Positions 52,207 through 60,166 of a stretch of 64,000 nt of DNA are shown here, one piece after another. Under the pieces are notes generated by a model that was given only the letters and a program-made list of their open reading frames with translations, was not told where the DNA came from and searched no databases. Each line of letters begins with the position of its first letter. The first letter of the stretch is position 1. Origin of the DNA: Actinomycetes bacterium (lineage in GTDB: Bacteria > Actinomycetota > Acidimicrobiia > Acidimicrobiales > Microtrichaceae); assembly GCA_029782335.1 (NCBI GenBank), contig JAKOVA010000123.1:1-64000 (forward strand), written 5' to 3'. A program made the translations under genes and the position numbers.

Positions 52207-52212
52207 AGGCTA
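52207..52212 (-). promoter_or_regulatory. -10 box TAGCCT, leaderless start
   Basis: On the minus strand TAGCCT lies 7 nt before the UPF0182 GTG at 52199 and overlaps the stop codon of the DivIVA-type gene, so the two genes abut with a promoter in between. Confidence 0.5.
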
Positions 52213-54174
52213 GCGGGGTGCCGGCACGAGCAGGCAGCGGCAGCCGGGGTGGGCCGGGGTGCAGGGGTGCTCGGTGGGGAACGGGTCGCCGGCCGGCACC
52301 GCCCCGGCCAGCGAGTTGTCCTCGGCGTCGGCGCACTCCGGACCACCGGGATCCACCGCCCAGCACACCGGGGTGCCGGGGACCAGGGCGGCGAGCTGGC
52401 CGCGCCCGTAGGCGGTGCGGGCGACGTCGTCGAGGTACTCGTCGATCCGCTGGCTCTTCCACTCCCGGTAGATCGACCGGACGTGGGCGGCGAGATCCTC
52501 GTGATCGCCCGCCGCGCTGGACACCGCCCGCTCCAGACGCTCCCGCAGCGGTGCCACCAGGCCGTGGTCGAAAGCGGCAACGGCCGGTGCCACGGCGTCG
52601 GCCCGGTTGACGGCGGCACGACGCTGGGCCGGGAGGGCATCCGGGTCGAGCGACGCCGCTCCGGCCTCGGCGGCCCGCTCCAGGTCGGCGCGCATCGCCG
52701 CGACATACCGCTCCAACTGCTCGGCCTCGCCCGGGATCAACTCGCCGAAGCTCATCGGCCCCTTGGCCCGGCGCAGGGCATGGAGCACGTCGTTCTGCTC
52801 GTCGGCCAGCACTCGCTTGACCTTGCGAGCCAGGGCGACGATCACCGGAGTCAGCTCGGCATCGCGGCGGGAGAACGGGGTGTCCTCGGCGAAGGAGTCG
52901 GCGGGCGCTCCACCAGCCGGGCGATCGTCCACCTCGCCGGCTGGGCGGGCCAGGGCCACCGTGGCGTCGGACGGCGCCGGGAGGGACGTGGCCGGATGCG
53001 GGGTCTGCGACGTCCTGGCGTCGGTCACCGGCGGTTCGCCGTCCGCCACCGTGGCGGGGGGCGCCGACGCCCGGCGGGCCACCTCGCTCAACCGCGCCGC
53101 CCGAAGCCGGGCGAACAACTCGCCGGCCGAGTGCCCGACGGGCGACACCTCCGGCGCGGTCTCGGCTCGGTCGGCATCGTCGGCACCGACGGCCGTAGCG
53201 ACGTCGGCGGGCCCGTCGGCCTCCTCGACGCTGCTCGAGGGAGCCACGTCCGGCTCGCCGGCGAACAGGGAGACGACCGTGGCGAGTGGTGGATCGGCCG
53301 GCTCGTCGGCAACCTCGTCAACGACGACGGCGTCGGCGACCTCGGTGACGTGGGGGACCTTTTCGACCTGATCGACGACGTCGGTGACGTCGACGGCAGC
53401 GACCGGGGCAGAGGTCTCGGGCAGGTCGAGCGGCACGTCGAGCGGCAGATCGGCCGGCGGCGGGTCGACCCGCCCGGTCGGCAGCATGACGGGCAGCGGT
53501 CCGGTGGTGGCCGCCAGGTTGACCAGCTCGCTGGGCGGTCCGAGCGGGGTGACCTCGGCGAGGACGTCGGTGGCGGCCAGCCGAGCCCGCTCGAAGGCCT
53601 GCAACAGGCGATCGCGCCCGTGGACCAGCTGATCGATCTGCTGGCGGGCCAGCTCGCGACGCCGGCTCAGCTCACCGAGCACCCGCTCTCGGTACGACCG
53701 GGCCTCCTCGACCATCTCCCGGCCCTGCTGCTTGGCCATCGCCAGCTCGGCCTCGGCATCGGTGGCCGCGTCCGCCCGGCGGCGGGCCGATTCCACCTCG
53801 GCCTCCTCGCGCAGCCGGTTGGCCTCCTCGCTGGCCTCACGGATCAGCCGGGCGGCACCCTCCTCGGCACGCCCCTTGATCTGCTGAGCGCTGTCCCGCG
53901 CCGTGTGCAGGATGCGCGCCGCCTCCTCGCCCAGCATCCGGGTGACCGCTTCCTCGTCGAGGGCCACGGCGGCCGACGTGGTGGTGTGCTGAGCGGCGCG
54001 CAGCTCGCGCTCCAGGAAGCGCTCCCGCTCCTGCAGCCGACCCAGCTCGGCGGCCACCATCCGCAGCAGATCGCGGACCTCGCCCTGATCGAAGCCACGC
54101 CGCGCCGTCGGGAACGTGGCCGCGGCCACTGCACTGGGCGACGACGGATCCGGGCGCGAGAACGAGATGGCCAT
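52210..54174 (-). CDS. DivIVA-domain protein with Mu-F-like C-terminal domain
   Basis: A 654-residue protein. The N-terminus is DivIVA-like (FPTARRGFDQGEVRDLLRMV near 21, then coiled coil LQERERFLERELRAAQ), with long coiled coil to ~220 and an acidic Pro/Val-rich linker to ~410. The C-terminal ~200 residues contain YREWKSQRIDEYLDD and then GTPVCWAVDPGGPEC, and end in HPCTPAHPGCRCLLVP. This Cys plus P-x-H-P-x-C-R-C arrangement is that of phage Mu-F/SPP1 gp7-type head-morphogenesis domains. The fusion is unusual. TAACGT lies 8 nt before the ATG. Confidence 0.7.
   Translation of the reverse strand: MAISFSRPDPSSPSAVAAATFPTARRGFDQGEVRDLLRMVAAELGRLQERERFLERELRAAQHTTTSAAVALDEEAVTRMLGEEAARILHTARDSAQQIKGRAEEGAARLIREASEEANRLREEAEVESARRRADAATDAEAELAMAKQQGREMVEEARSYRERVLGELSRRRELARQQIDQLVHGRDRLLQAFERARLAATDVLAEVTPLGPPSELVNLAATTGPLPVMLPTGRVDPPPADLPLDVPLDLPETSAPVAAVDVTDVVDQVEKVPHVTEVADAVVVDEVADEPADPPLATVVSLFAGEPDVAPSSSVEEADGPADVATAVGADDADRAETAPEVSPVGHSAGELFARLRAARLSEVARRASAPPATVADGEPPVTDARTSQTPHPATSLPAPSDATVALARPAGEVDDRPAGGAPADSFAEDTPFSRRDAELTPVIVALARKVKRVLADEQNDVLHALRRAKGPMSFGELIPGEAEQLERYVAAMRADLERAAEAGAASLDPDALPAQRRAAVNRADAVAPAVAAFDHGLVAPLRERLERAVSSAAGDHEDLAAHVRSIYREWKSQRIDEYLDDVARTAYGRGQLAALVPGTPVCWAVDPGGPECADAEDNSLAGAVPAGDPFPTEHPCTPAHPGCRCLLVPAPR
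54083..54174 (-). other. DivIVA N-terminal domain (within the 654-aa gene)
   Basis: The first ~31 codons read A-T-F-P-T-A-R-R-G-F-D-Q-G-E-V with a following hydrophobic helix, the membrane-curvature-binding and coiled-coil start of DivIVA/Wag31-type proteins. Polar or septal placement of the C-terminal domain is therefore expected. Confidence 0.55.
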
Positions 54175-54182
54175 TCCGCCAA

Positions 54183-54188
54183 ACGTTA
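54183..54188 (-). promoter_or_regulatory. -10 box TAACGT, leaderless start
   Basis: TAACGT on the minus strand is 8 nt from the ATG of the DivIVA-type gene; no ribosome-binding sequence is visible. Confidence 0.5.
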
Positions 54189-54253
54189 CGCAACGAGGTC
54201 GCCCAGCGGGTGGCAATCGGCCGGTGCCGGAGGCGGCCGCAGCGAGCGGTGGG

Positions 54254-55552
54254 CTATGGCGTCGACGAGGGGGTGGCCGTGCCCACCGGCGCGGTGTCCG
54301 CCGTCGTCCCGGGCGCTCCGGAGGGCGGCCGGGACGGCGCGGGCGGGTTTGGCTGCGGCCGATCGCCGCCCAGCTTGACGAGGGCGTCGATGGCCTCCTG
54401 GAGCGTAGCCACCGGGATGATCTGGACGTCGTTGCCCACCACCCGGCGAGCCAGGGCGATGTCGGCCTCGCCCTGGGCGGTGGGGACCAGGAAGTACGTG
54501 CCGCCGTTCTGCAAGACCGCCGAAGCTTTCGACGACAGCCCGCCGATCGGGCCGACGTTGCCGTCGATGTCGATGGTGCCGGTCACCGCCACGGTCTTGC
54601 CACCCAGGAGGTTGCCGCGGGTCAACTGGTCGATGAGCGTCAGGGTGAACGCCAGCCCGGCCGACGGACCGCCGATCGAGTTGGTGTCGATGTCCACCTT
54701 GATCCCGGACGGCAACTGCACCGAGGTCGTGTCCACCGGCAAGAACCCGAGGATCGCCCGGTTGGGATCGTCGCTGGCGGCCAGGGTGGCGAAGGAGCCC
54801 TGCACCGGCTTGCCGTCGCGCTGGGCGGTCACCGCCACCGTGTCCCCGGGATGGTGCGCAGCGAGCGCGGTGCGCAGTTCGGTCAAGGTCGTCACCGGCT
54901 TGCCGTCGATCGAGGTGAGCTTGTCGCCGCGCTGCAGCACCTTGGCCAGCGGGGCCTGCTCGGCGCAGCCCCGGTCCGATTGCTTCAGGCAGACGATCTG
55001 GTCGACGAGGACATCCCCTTCGATCGCCTTGGCGTCGAACCCGGCGTAGCGCATGGCGACGTACTCGGCGGTCTCCTTGGCGGTGCGCATGCTGCGAAAG
55101 CTGCGCTGCGACTGCTGCTGGGGGGTCTCGTCACCGAACAGGTCCTCGCGGCTGTACAGGCCGCCGGCCGGGTTGTGCCGCAGCGCCATCCAGTCGAGCA
55201 GCTGCAGCGCCGGTTGGCGGACGGTGACGAACAGGATCTGACCCGTCCCGCCCGGGGTGGGCGCACCGGTGATCCGCAGCCGCGGCTCGACGGCGTCGGC
55301 GCTGGCCGGGACGATGCCGTACTCGATGTCCTCGGCGTCGCCGAGCTTGGCGCAGGCCGTCCGCTCGGCGTTCAGCGCCACGCAGTCCCGCTTGTGCAGG
55401 AACAGCTTGGTCGGCAGCATCAGGGCGACCAGCCCGGCTGCCATCGCGCCGACCACCAGGAACGCCAGCGCCGCGGCCACCCGGTTGGTGCGCGGGGCGA
55501 CCGCCACCGGCAGGTTGGGCGCCGGGGGTACGATCTGCGGTTGCGTGAACAT
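54254..55552 (-). CDS. PDZ + Lon-type (S16) serine protease, membrane anchored
   Basis: About 432 residues from ATG 55552. One N-terminal membrane helix (AAALAFLVVGAMAAGLVALM) precedes a PDZ domain (VLQRGDKLTSIDGKPVTTL near 220) and an S16 peptidase domain with the catalytic Ser in SIGGPSAGLAF near 299 and Lys in GPIGGLSSKASAV near 340. This is the plan of YlbL-type secreted or tethered proteases of Gram-positive bacteria. A Pro/Thr-rich tail ends the protein. The frame open to 55732 has no better start. Confidence 0.85.
   Translation of the reverse strand: MFTQPQIVPPAPNLPVAVAPRTNRVAAALAFLVVGAMAAGLVALMLPTKLFLHKRDCVALNAERTACAKLGDAEDIEYGIVPASADAVEPRLRITGAPTPGGTGQILFVTVRQPALQLLDWMALRHNPAGGLYSREDLFGDETPQQQSQRSFRSMRTAKETAEYVAMRYAGFDAKAIEGDVLVDQIVCLKQSDRGCAEQAPLAKVLQRGDKLTSIDGKPVTTLTELRTALAAHHPGDTVAVTAQRDGKPVQGSFATLAASDDPNRAILGFLPVDTTSVQLPSGIKVDIDTNSIGGPSAGLAFTLTLIDQLTRGNLLGGKTVAVTGTIDIDGNVGPIGGLSSKASAVLQNGGTYFLVPTAQGEADIALARRVVGNDVQIIPVATLQEAIDALVKLGGDRPQPNPPAPSRPPSGAPGTTADTAPVGTATPSSTP
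55529..55534 (+). promoter_or_regulatory. -10 box TACGAT inside the protease gene
   Basis: TACGAT lies 10 nt before the GTG at 55545 and within codons of the divergent protease gene. It is a possible leaderless promoter for the 113-residue membrane protein. Confidence 0.4.
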
Positions 55553-55886
55553 CGACAGTGCCACCACCAATGCGGCCCTGCTGGTCGGGTTGGCGATCGC
55601 CGTGTTGATCGCCGCAGGGTGGCGCAAGCCTGCCAGAGCATCGGGAACTTCGCACCGCGCCGAGCGCCGGCCGCGCTTCGAGACCGCCGGCCCGGTGGAC
55701 ACCGACGACGCCCCGGTCCACGAGGTGGCCACCGCCGGCTACCGGCCGCCGAGTCTGCTGCGCCGGTTGGGGGCGTTGGCGGGCACCGGCGGGATGGCCC
55801 TCATCGCCGGCGCCCTGCTGGCCACGCTGATCGGCTACGGCGCGGCCTTCACCGTGATCCGGCTCACCGGCATGCTCAAGCGCTGA
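55545..55886 (+). CDS. Small membrane protein (113 aa)
   Basis: A 113-residue protein from GTG 55545 with two membrane helices (TTNAALLVGLAIAVLIAAGW and LAGTGGMALIAGALLATLIGY) joined by a hydrophilic ~45-residue loop with many Arg. No family recognised. Its start overlaps the start of the divergent PDZ protease by 8 nt, so at least one of the two starts may be wrong; a functional link to the protease is possible. Confidence 0.5.
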   Translation: MNIDSATTNAALLVGLAIAVLIAAGWRKPARASGTSHRAERRPRFETAGPVDTDDAPVHEVATAGYRPPSLLRRLGALAGTGGMALIAGALLATLIGYGAAFTVIRLTGMLKR

Positions 55887-55911
55887 CCGCCCGGACTCCG
55901 CGGGTGGCGAC

Positions 55912-56541
55912 GTGAGCGAGCAGTGGCGCGAGGTGGTGGTGGCCGGGCACGCCGGTGACGCCGCTCCGGCCTCAGCGGCGCTGGACGACGCCGACCCCGT
56001 CACCCGTCAGGTGGCGCTGGGAGCGCTGGCCCGCTGCGGCGTGCTGCGCGCCGATCAGCTGCGAGCATCGCTCGACGACCCGGAGCCCAGCGTCCGCCGG
56101 CGGGCCGCCGAGCTGGTCGGGCGGATCGCCGTGGCGCGACCCGACGACGAGGCCGGCCGGATCGATCTCCGTGGTGCGCTGGACGACTCCGATCCAATGG
56201 TGGCGGAGATGGCCGCCTGGGCGTGCGGCGAGCAGGTGACCGTCGGTGCCGACACCCTCGACGCGCTCATCGAGCTGGCCCAGCGGGCCGGGGACGCTCT
56301 GGTGCGCGAGGCAGCGGTCGCCGCGCTCGGCGCCATCGGCCAGCAGCGAGCCCTGGCCGCGGTGCTTCACGGCACCACCGACAAGCCCGCCATCCGCCGG
56401 CGCGCCGTGCTGGCACTGGCGGCCTTCGACGGCGACGAGGCCGTGGACGCGCTGCGCCGGGCACTCGCCGATCGGGACTGGCAGGTCCGCCAGGCGGCCG
56501 AGGACGTGCTGTCGGCGATGGGCGTGGAACGGTCCGGGTGA
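55912..56541 (+). CDS. HEAT-repeat protein
   Basis: A 209-residue protein from GTG 55912 made of about six ~30-residue helical repeats (PVTRQVALGALARCGVLRA, PSVRRRAAELVGRIAVARP, PMVAEMAAWACGEQV, ALVREAAVAALGAIGQQRA, PAIRRRAVLALAAFDGDEA, WQVRQAAEDVLSAMG). These fit PBS-lyase-type HEAT repeats. A protein-binding scaffold role is usual; no catalytic motif is seen. It starts 25 nt after the small membrane protein gene and is probably co-transcribed. Confidence 0.8.
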   Translation: MSEQWREVVVAGHAGDAAPASAALDDADPVTRQVALGALARCGVLRADQLRASLDDPEPSVRRRAAELVGRIAVARPDDEAGRIDLRGALDDSDPMVAEMAAWACGEQVTVGADTLDALIELAQRAGDALVREAAVAALGAIGQQRALAAVLHGTTDKPAIRRRAVLALAAFDGDEAVDALRRALADRDWQVRQAAEDVLSAMGVERSG

Positions 56542-56562
56542 GCAGTCCGGCGCGGGCGTCGC

Positions 56563-56991
56563 TCAGAGGTCGTAGCGGTACACGTTGGTTTCCCGCTGGA
56601 CGAACCCGATCCGCTGGTAGAGACGATTGGCGGCCTCCCGTGACGGGCGGCTGGTCAGGCTGACCGCCTTGGCCTGGCGTGAGCGGGCCAGATCCAGCGC
56701 CGCCCGGTTCAGCGCCTCGCCCACCCCGAGGCCACGGGCCGAGTCGTCGACGACGACGTCCTCGATCCAGGCCTTGACCCCGGTGGGAATGCGGAACATC
56801 GCCAGGGTCAGCATGCCGACGATCCGCCCGTCGGCCCGACCGACGAACAGCACGGTGTCACGGTCGTCGACGATCGCCTGCAGTTCCTCGATGGACGGCG
56901 GCGATGCCGACGACAGCTGCGGCAGCAGGCGATGGACGGCCTCGAACAGCTCGTCGCTGACCGCCTTGGCCCGCTCGATGGACACCACCAC
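56563..56991 (-). CDS. GNAT-family N-acetyltransferase
   Basis: A 142-residue GNAT protein: beta-strand VLFVGRADGRIVGMLTLAM near 47, AWIEDVVVDDSARGLGVGEA near 73 with the R-G-x-G-x-G/A-type acetyl-CoA loop, and the C-terminal AANRLYQRIGFVQRE with Tyr. Substrate unknown. Three consecutive GTG codons begin the frame; TAGCCT at 56998-57003 lies 6 nt before the first, supporting a leaderless start there. Confidence 0.85.
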   Translation of the reverse strand: MVVSIERAKAVSDELFEAVHRLLPQLSSASPPSIEELQAIVDDRDTVLFVGRADGRIVGMLTLAMFRIPTGVKAWIEDVVVDDSARGLGVGEALNRAALDLARSRQAKAVSLTSRPSREAANRLYQRIGFVQRETNVYRYDL

Positions 56992-56997
56992 CGGGCC

Positions 56998-57003
56998 AGG
57001 CTA
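56998..57003 (-). promoter_or_regulatory. -10 box TAGCCT, leaderless start
   Basis: TAGCCT on the minus strand is 6 nt from the first of three GTG codons of the acetyltransferase gene (start 56991). Confidence 0.5.
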
Positions 57004-57055
57004 GCCCCCGACCGCGACCCTGATCGGTCGACGACGTGGCCGGCCGAGGCAGGGC

Positions 57056-57061
57056 TAGCCT
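57056..57061 (+). promoter_or_regulatory. -10 box TAGCCT, leaderless start
   Basis: TAGCCT on the plus strand is 9 nt from the PAC2 gene ATG at 57071. It forms a divergent pair with the TAGCCT at 56998-57003. Confidence 0.45.
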
Positions 57062-57070
57062 CCAGTCGCA

Positions 57071-58099
57071 ATGAGCGCTCCCGAGCCCGCGGACGTGCGC
57101 TGGCTGGCCGAGCCGGCGGTGCGCCACCCGACGCTCGTCGCCGCGTTCACCGGATGGAACGACGCCGGGGACGCGGCGTCCAACAGCGTCCGCCAGCTGA
57201 TCGAGGCGTGGGACGCCACACCGCTGGCCGAGATCGACCCGGAGGAGTTCACCGACTTCGCCACCATCCGCCCGCACGTCCGCCTCGACGAGGCCCGCGC
57301 CCGCTCCATCGTCTGGCCGACGGTCGGCCTGTGGTCGGCCTCGCCGCCCGGCGGCGACGTGGTGCTGCTCCTCGGACCGGAGCCGGCGCTGCGCTGGCGG
57401 CGATTCTGCGAGCAGATCGTCGGCGTCTGCCAGGCGGTGGGCGTGCCGATGATGGTGACGGTCGGCGCCCTGCTCGCCGACGTCCCCCACACCCGCCCGG
57501 TTCGGGTCATCGGCACCGCCACCGACGAGGGCCTGCTCGAGCGATTCGACCTGCAGCGCAGCCGCTACGAGGGCCCGACCGGCATCGTCGGCGTGCTCCA
57601 CGACGCCTGTGCCACGGCGGGCATCGCCAGCGCCTCGCTGTGGGCCGCGGTCCCCGGCTACGCCGCCCAGGTCCCGGCGCCGCTGGCTTCGGCAGCGTTG
57701 CTCGAGCGGGTCGGCGCGATGATCGGCAGTCCGGTGCCGGTGGCCGGCCTGCTGGCCGAGGGCCGCGGCTACACCGATCGAGTGGCCCGGTTGATCGACC
57801 AGGATCCGGACATGCGCACCTACGTCGAGCGGCTGGAGACCATGTACGACTCCGGCGAGTTCGACGACGACGAGGACGGCGGGGACGACGACGAGCTGGA
57901 CGGGGACGACCGCGACGACGCCCATCCTGACGGCTCGGGCGATCTCACCGCCCCCCGCGGCACGGGCGACGACGCCGACCACCCCGCCGGGACGCCGAGC
58001 CCGGCACCCGCCACGGCGATGGGCGACGCGGACCCGACCGGTTCCGACGATCTCGTGGCCGAGGTCGAGCGCTTCCTGCGCGACCACGGCAGCGACTGA
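57071..58099 (+). CDS. PAC2-family protein
   Basis: A 342-residue protein. The core (LVAAFTGWNDAGDAASNSVR near 22, DFATIRPHVRL near 63, LLLGPEPALRWRRF near 98, GALLADVPHTRPV near 135, SLWAAVPGYAA near 195) fits the PAC2 family of actinobacteria, related to archaeal/eukaryotic proteasome-assembly chaperone 2. A ~75-residue acidic Asp-rich region (roughly 255-320) precedes the last helix. Its precise role in actinobacteria is not established. Confidence 0.85.
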   Translation: MSAPEPADVRWLAEPAVRHPTLVAAFTGWNDAGDAASNSVRQLIEAWDATPLAEIDPEEFTDFATIRPHVRLDEARARSIVWPTVGLWSASPPGGDVVLLLGPEPALRWRRFCEQIVGVCQAVGVPMMVTVGALLADVPHTRPVRVIGTATDEGLLERFDLQRSRYEGPTGIVGVLHDACATAGIASASLWAAVPGYAAQVPAPLASAALLERVGAMIGSPVPVAGLLAEGRGYTDRVARLIDQDPDMRTYVERLETMYDSGEFDDDEDGGDDDELDGDDRDDAHPDGSGDLTAPRGTGDDADHPAGTPSPAPATAMGDADPTGSDDLVAEVERFLRDHGSD

Positions 58100-58117
58100 C
58101 GTCGCGCTGCGACACGG

Positions 58118-58834
58118 TCAGTCGGCGGCCCGCCAGACCTCGCCGCGAGGATGGTCGAACGAGGTGGCCATGACCGTCCCGTCGATGGCGGCGAACGCCT
58201 GCGGGCCCCACCACTGCGCCCCGGCGGTGAACGGCGGGAGCTGGTCGCGGTGGAACCAACCGACGTCGGCGGTCTCCAGCGGGTGACCGTTCAGCTCGCC
58301 GCCGACCGCCTCGCAGTGGAACAGCAGCAGGTACATGGCGAAGCGGGTGAAGCCCATCCGCTGCCCGTCGATCACAGCCAGCAGCTGGCGCGGGCGGCAG
58401 TGGATGCCGGTCTCCTCCTCGACCTCCTTCACGGCCACCTCGGCGGCGGAGTAGCCGACGTCGGCCCATCCGGTCGGGTACAGCCAGATGCCGCTGTCCG
58501 GCCGCTTGACGAGAAGGATCTGCCCGTCGGCATTGCCCACCACCGCGCCGACCGCCACCTTCGGCGTGACGTAGCCGGGCACGCCCTCCCCGATCGAGCT
58601 CATCCACTCCTGGATGAAGTGATCCTGCTCGCGACGGACCTCGAGGGCGTCGTCGGCCGCGGCCTTGATGTCGGCGGCCACCTTGAGCACCTCTTCGAAG
58701 CGCTCCTGCTCGTACAGCACCTTGGTGAAGGCCAGGCCGGTGCGGGCGATCGCCGCCAGCGTCTCGCTCCACCGCACCAGGTCACGGGTGAAGTCGGTCG
58801 GTGACGCGGAGAACTCGGCCGGCGGTTCGCTCAC
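58118..58834 (-). CDS. NUDIX hydrolase with N-terminal helical domain
   Basis: About 238 residues from GTG 58834. An ~85-residue helical N-terminal domain (FTKVLYEQERFEEVLKVAAD) of the kind found in some ADP-ribose-type NUDIX proteins precedes the NUDIX fold (VAVGAVVGNADGQILLVKRP). The NUDIX box runs ~122-144 (GWADVGYSAAEVAVKEVEEE, then TGI); the usual Arg of R-E is Lys, a common variation. Substrate unknown. TATCGT lies 7 nt before the GTG. The long frame to 59815 is antisense to the next gene. Confidence 0.85.
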   Translation of the reverse strand: MSEPPAEFSASPTDFTRDLVRWSETLAAIARTGLAFTKVLYEQERFEEVLKVAADIKAAADDALEVRREQDHFIQEWMSSIGEGVPGYVTPKVAVGAVVGNADGQILLVKRPDSGIWLYPTGWADVGYSAAEVAVKEVEEETGIHCRPRQLLAVIDGQRMGFTRFAMYLLLFHCEAVGGELNGHPLETADVGWFHRDQLPPFTAGAQWWGPQAFAAIDGTVMATSFDHPRGEVWRAAD

Positions 58835-58841
58835 GGTGCCG

Positions 58842-58847
58842 ACGATA
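58842..58847 (-). promoter_or_regulatory. -10 box TATCGT, leaderless start
   Basis: TATCGT on the minus strand is 7 nt from the NUDIX gene GTG at 58834; no ribosome-binding sequence is visible. Confidence 0.5.
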
Positions 58848-58909
58848 GGCCAGTCCGGCCGGCGCCCGGTGAGCGAGGGTCGCGCCGGATCGACCCGCCG
58901 GCGGCCTCC

Positions 58910-58915
58910 TACGAT
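58910..58915 (+). promoter_or_regulatory. -10 box TACGAT, leaderless start
   Basis: TACGAT is 6 nt from the GTG at 58922 of the substrate-binding lipoprotein gene. Confidence 0.5.
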
Positions 58916-58921
58916 GGGCCG

Positions 58922-60166
58922 GTGACCCGCCGCGTCGCTCGACTCGTGGTGGCCGCGGGGGCGGCGGCCGGACTGGCCCTGGCGGCCTGCTCGGGCGAGA
59001 CACCGGCACCCAGCACGACCACGACCACCAGCTCGGTGGCGTCGGCGCCGCCCACCGTGGCCAACGATGGGGTCCTGCGCCTCGGCGTGCTCCGCCCTGG
59101 CGGGGCGTCGACCGCCGACCTGTCGGCGTCGATCACGGCCGGCGTGCAGCAGGCCGTCGACGAGATCCGCTCGGCCGGCGGGGCGATCACCGTGCAGGTT
59201 CTCGATGCCAGCGAGGGCGACGCCCCGGTGACGCGGGCTTCGCTGCGCAGCCTGATCTCCTCGCGGGTCGACGCGATCATCGGACCGATGTCCTCGAACG
59301 TCGCCCTGGCCTCGCTCGACGTGCCGGTGTCGAGCGGCATCGTCACCTGCTCTCCAACCGCTTCCGCCCTGGCGCTCGACGACTACCCCGACCGCGGGCT
59401 GTTCTTCCGCACGGTTGCATCCGACTCGCTGCAGGCCAAAGCCATCGCCCAGGTGACCAACCAGACCGGTGCCTCCGTGGCGGGCGTGCTGAACCTCGAC
59501 GACGGCTACGGCCGGCCGTTCGCCGACGCCGTCGAGACCGACATCCGCGCCCTCAACGTGTCGGTGCGGCGCGCTCCGTTCCTCGACGACGACACCTCCA
59601 TCAAGGACGCCGCCGGGCGGGTCGCCGCCGACCGGCCGCCCGTCGTGGCGCTGATCTCCGACGAGTCGACCGCCGACGCCGCCATCGAGGCCACCGTCAA
59701 GGCCTTCGGCGGGTCGCGGACGATCGTGGTCGGCAACGACGCCACCCGCCACGCCCTGGCCGATCTGCCGGCCACCATCGTCGACACAACGACGGTCGTG
59801 GGCGTCGCCCCGCACGCCGCACCCGACCCTCGCTTCGCCCGGCTGATCGCCGACCGGCTCAACGGGGCGTCAGGCGACTTCGCCGAGAACGCCTACGACT
59901 GCGTCAACCTCATCGCCCTCGCCGCCACGGAAGCCCGGAGCAGCCAGCCGGCCGACATCGCCGCCCACATGGTGTCGGTCAGCTCGGCCGGCTCGTCGTG
60001 CTTCGACTACCCGACGTGCGTCCAGCTCCTCGACCAGCGGCGCAACATCGACTACGGGGCGCTGAGCCTCGGACCGAACGGTGACGTCGACCAAGCCGTC
60101 TTCGACACCTTCGACGTGGTGCGCGGCCAGGAGGTCGACGCCCGGACCGTCAGCGTGGGGCGGTGA
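58922..60166 (+). CDS. Periplasmic-binding-protein-like lipoprotein (branched-chain type)
   Basis: A 414-residue protein with an export signal and lipobox (AAGLALAACSG; Cys ~21), a Thr/Ser linker, and a type I periplasmic-binding fold: VLRLGVLRPGG near 46, SITAGVQQAVDEIRSAGGAI near 70, DAIIGPMSSNVALA near 116, AGVLNLDDGYGRPFAD near 185. It resembles Leu/Ile/Val- or amide-type ABC receptors, but no permease or ATPase gene is adjacent, so it may serve a distant transporter or act as a sensor. Its end overlaps hemQ by 17 nt. Confidence 0.75.
   Translation: MTRRVARLVVAAGAAAGLALAACSGETPAPSTTTTTSSVASAPPTVANDGVLRLGVLRPGGASTADLSASITAGVQQAVDEIRSAGGAITVQVLDASEGDAPVTRASLRSLISSRVDAIIGPMSSNVALASLDVPVSSGIVTCSPTASALALDDYPDRGLFFRTVASDSLQAKAIAQVTNQTGASVAGVLNLDDGYGRPFADAVETDIRALNVSVRRAPFLDDDTSIKDAAGRVAADRPPVVALISDESTADAAIEATVKAFGGSRTIVVGNDATRHALADLPATIVDTTTVVGVAPHAAPDPRFARLIADRLNGASGDFAENAYDCVNLIALAATEARSSQPADIAAHMVSVSSAGSSCFDYPTCVQLLDQRRNIDYGALSLGPNGDVDQAVFDTFDVVRGQEVDARTVSVGR

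Noticed and set aside
50907..54378. Long plus-strand frames (50907-52610 and 52117-54378) opposite UPF0182 and the DivIVA-type gene
   Set aside because: Antisense shadows with low-complexity Arg/Gly/His products; both real genes have membrane or coiled-coil structure and promoters.
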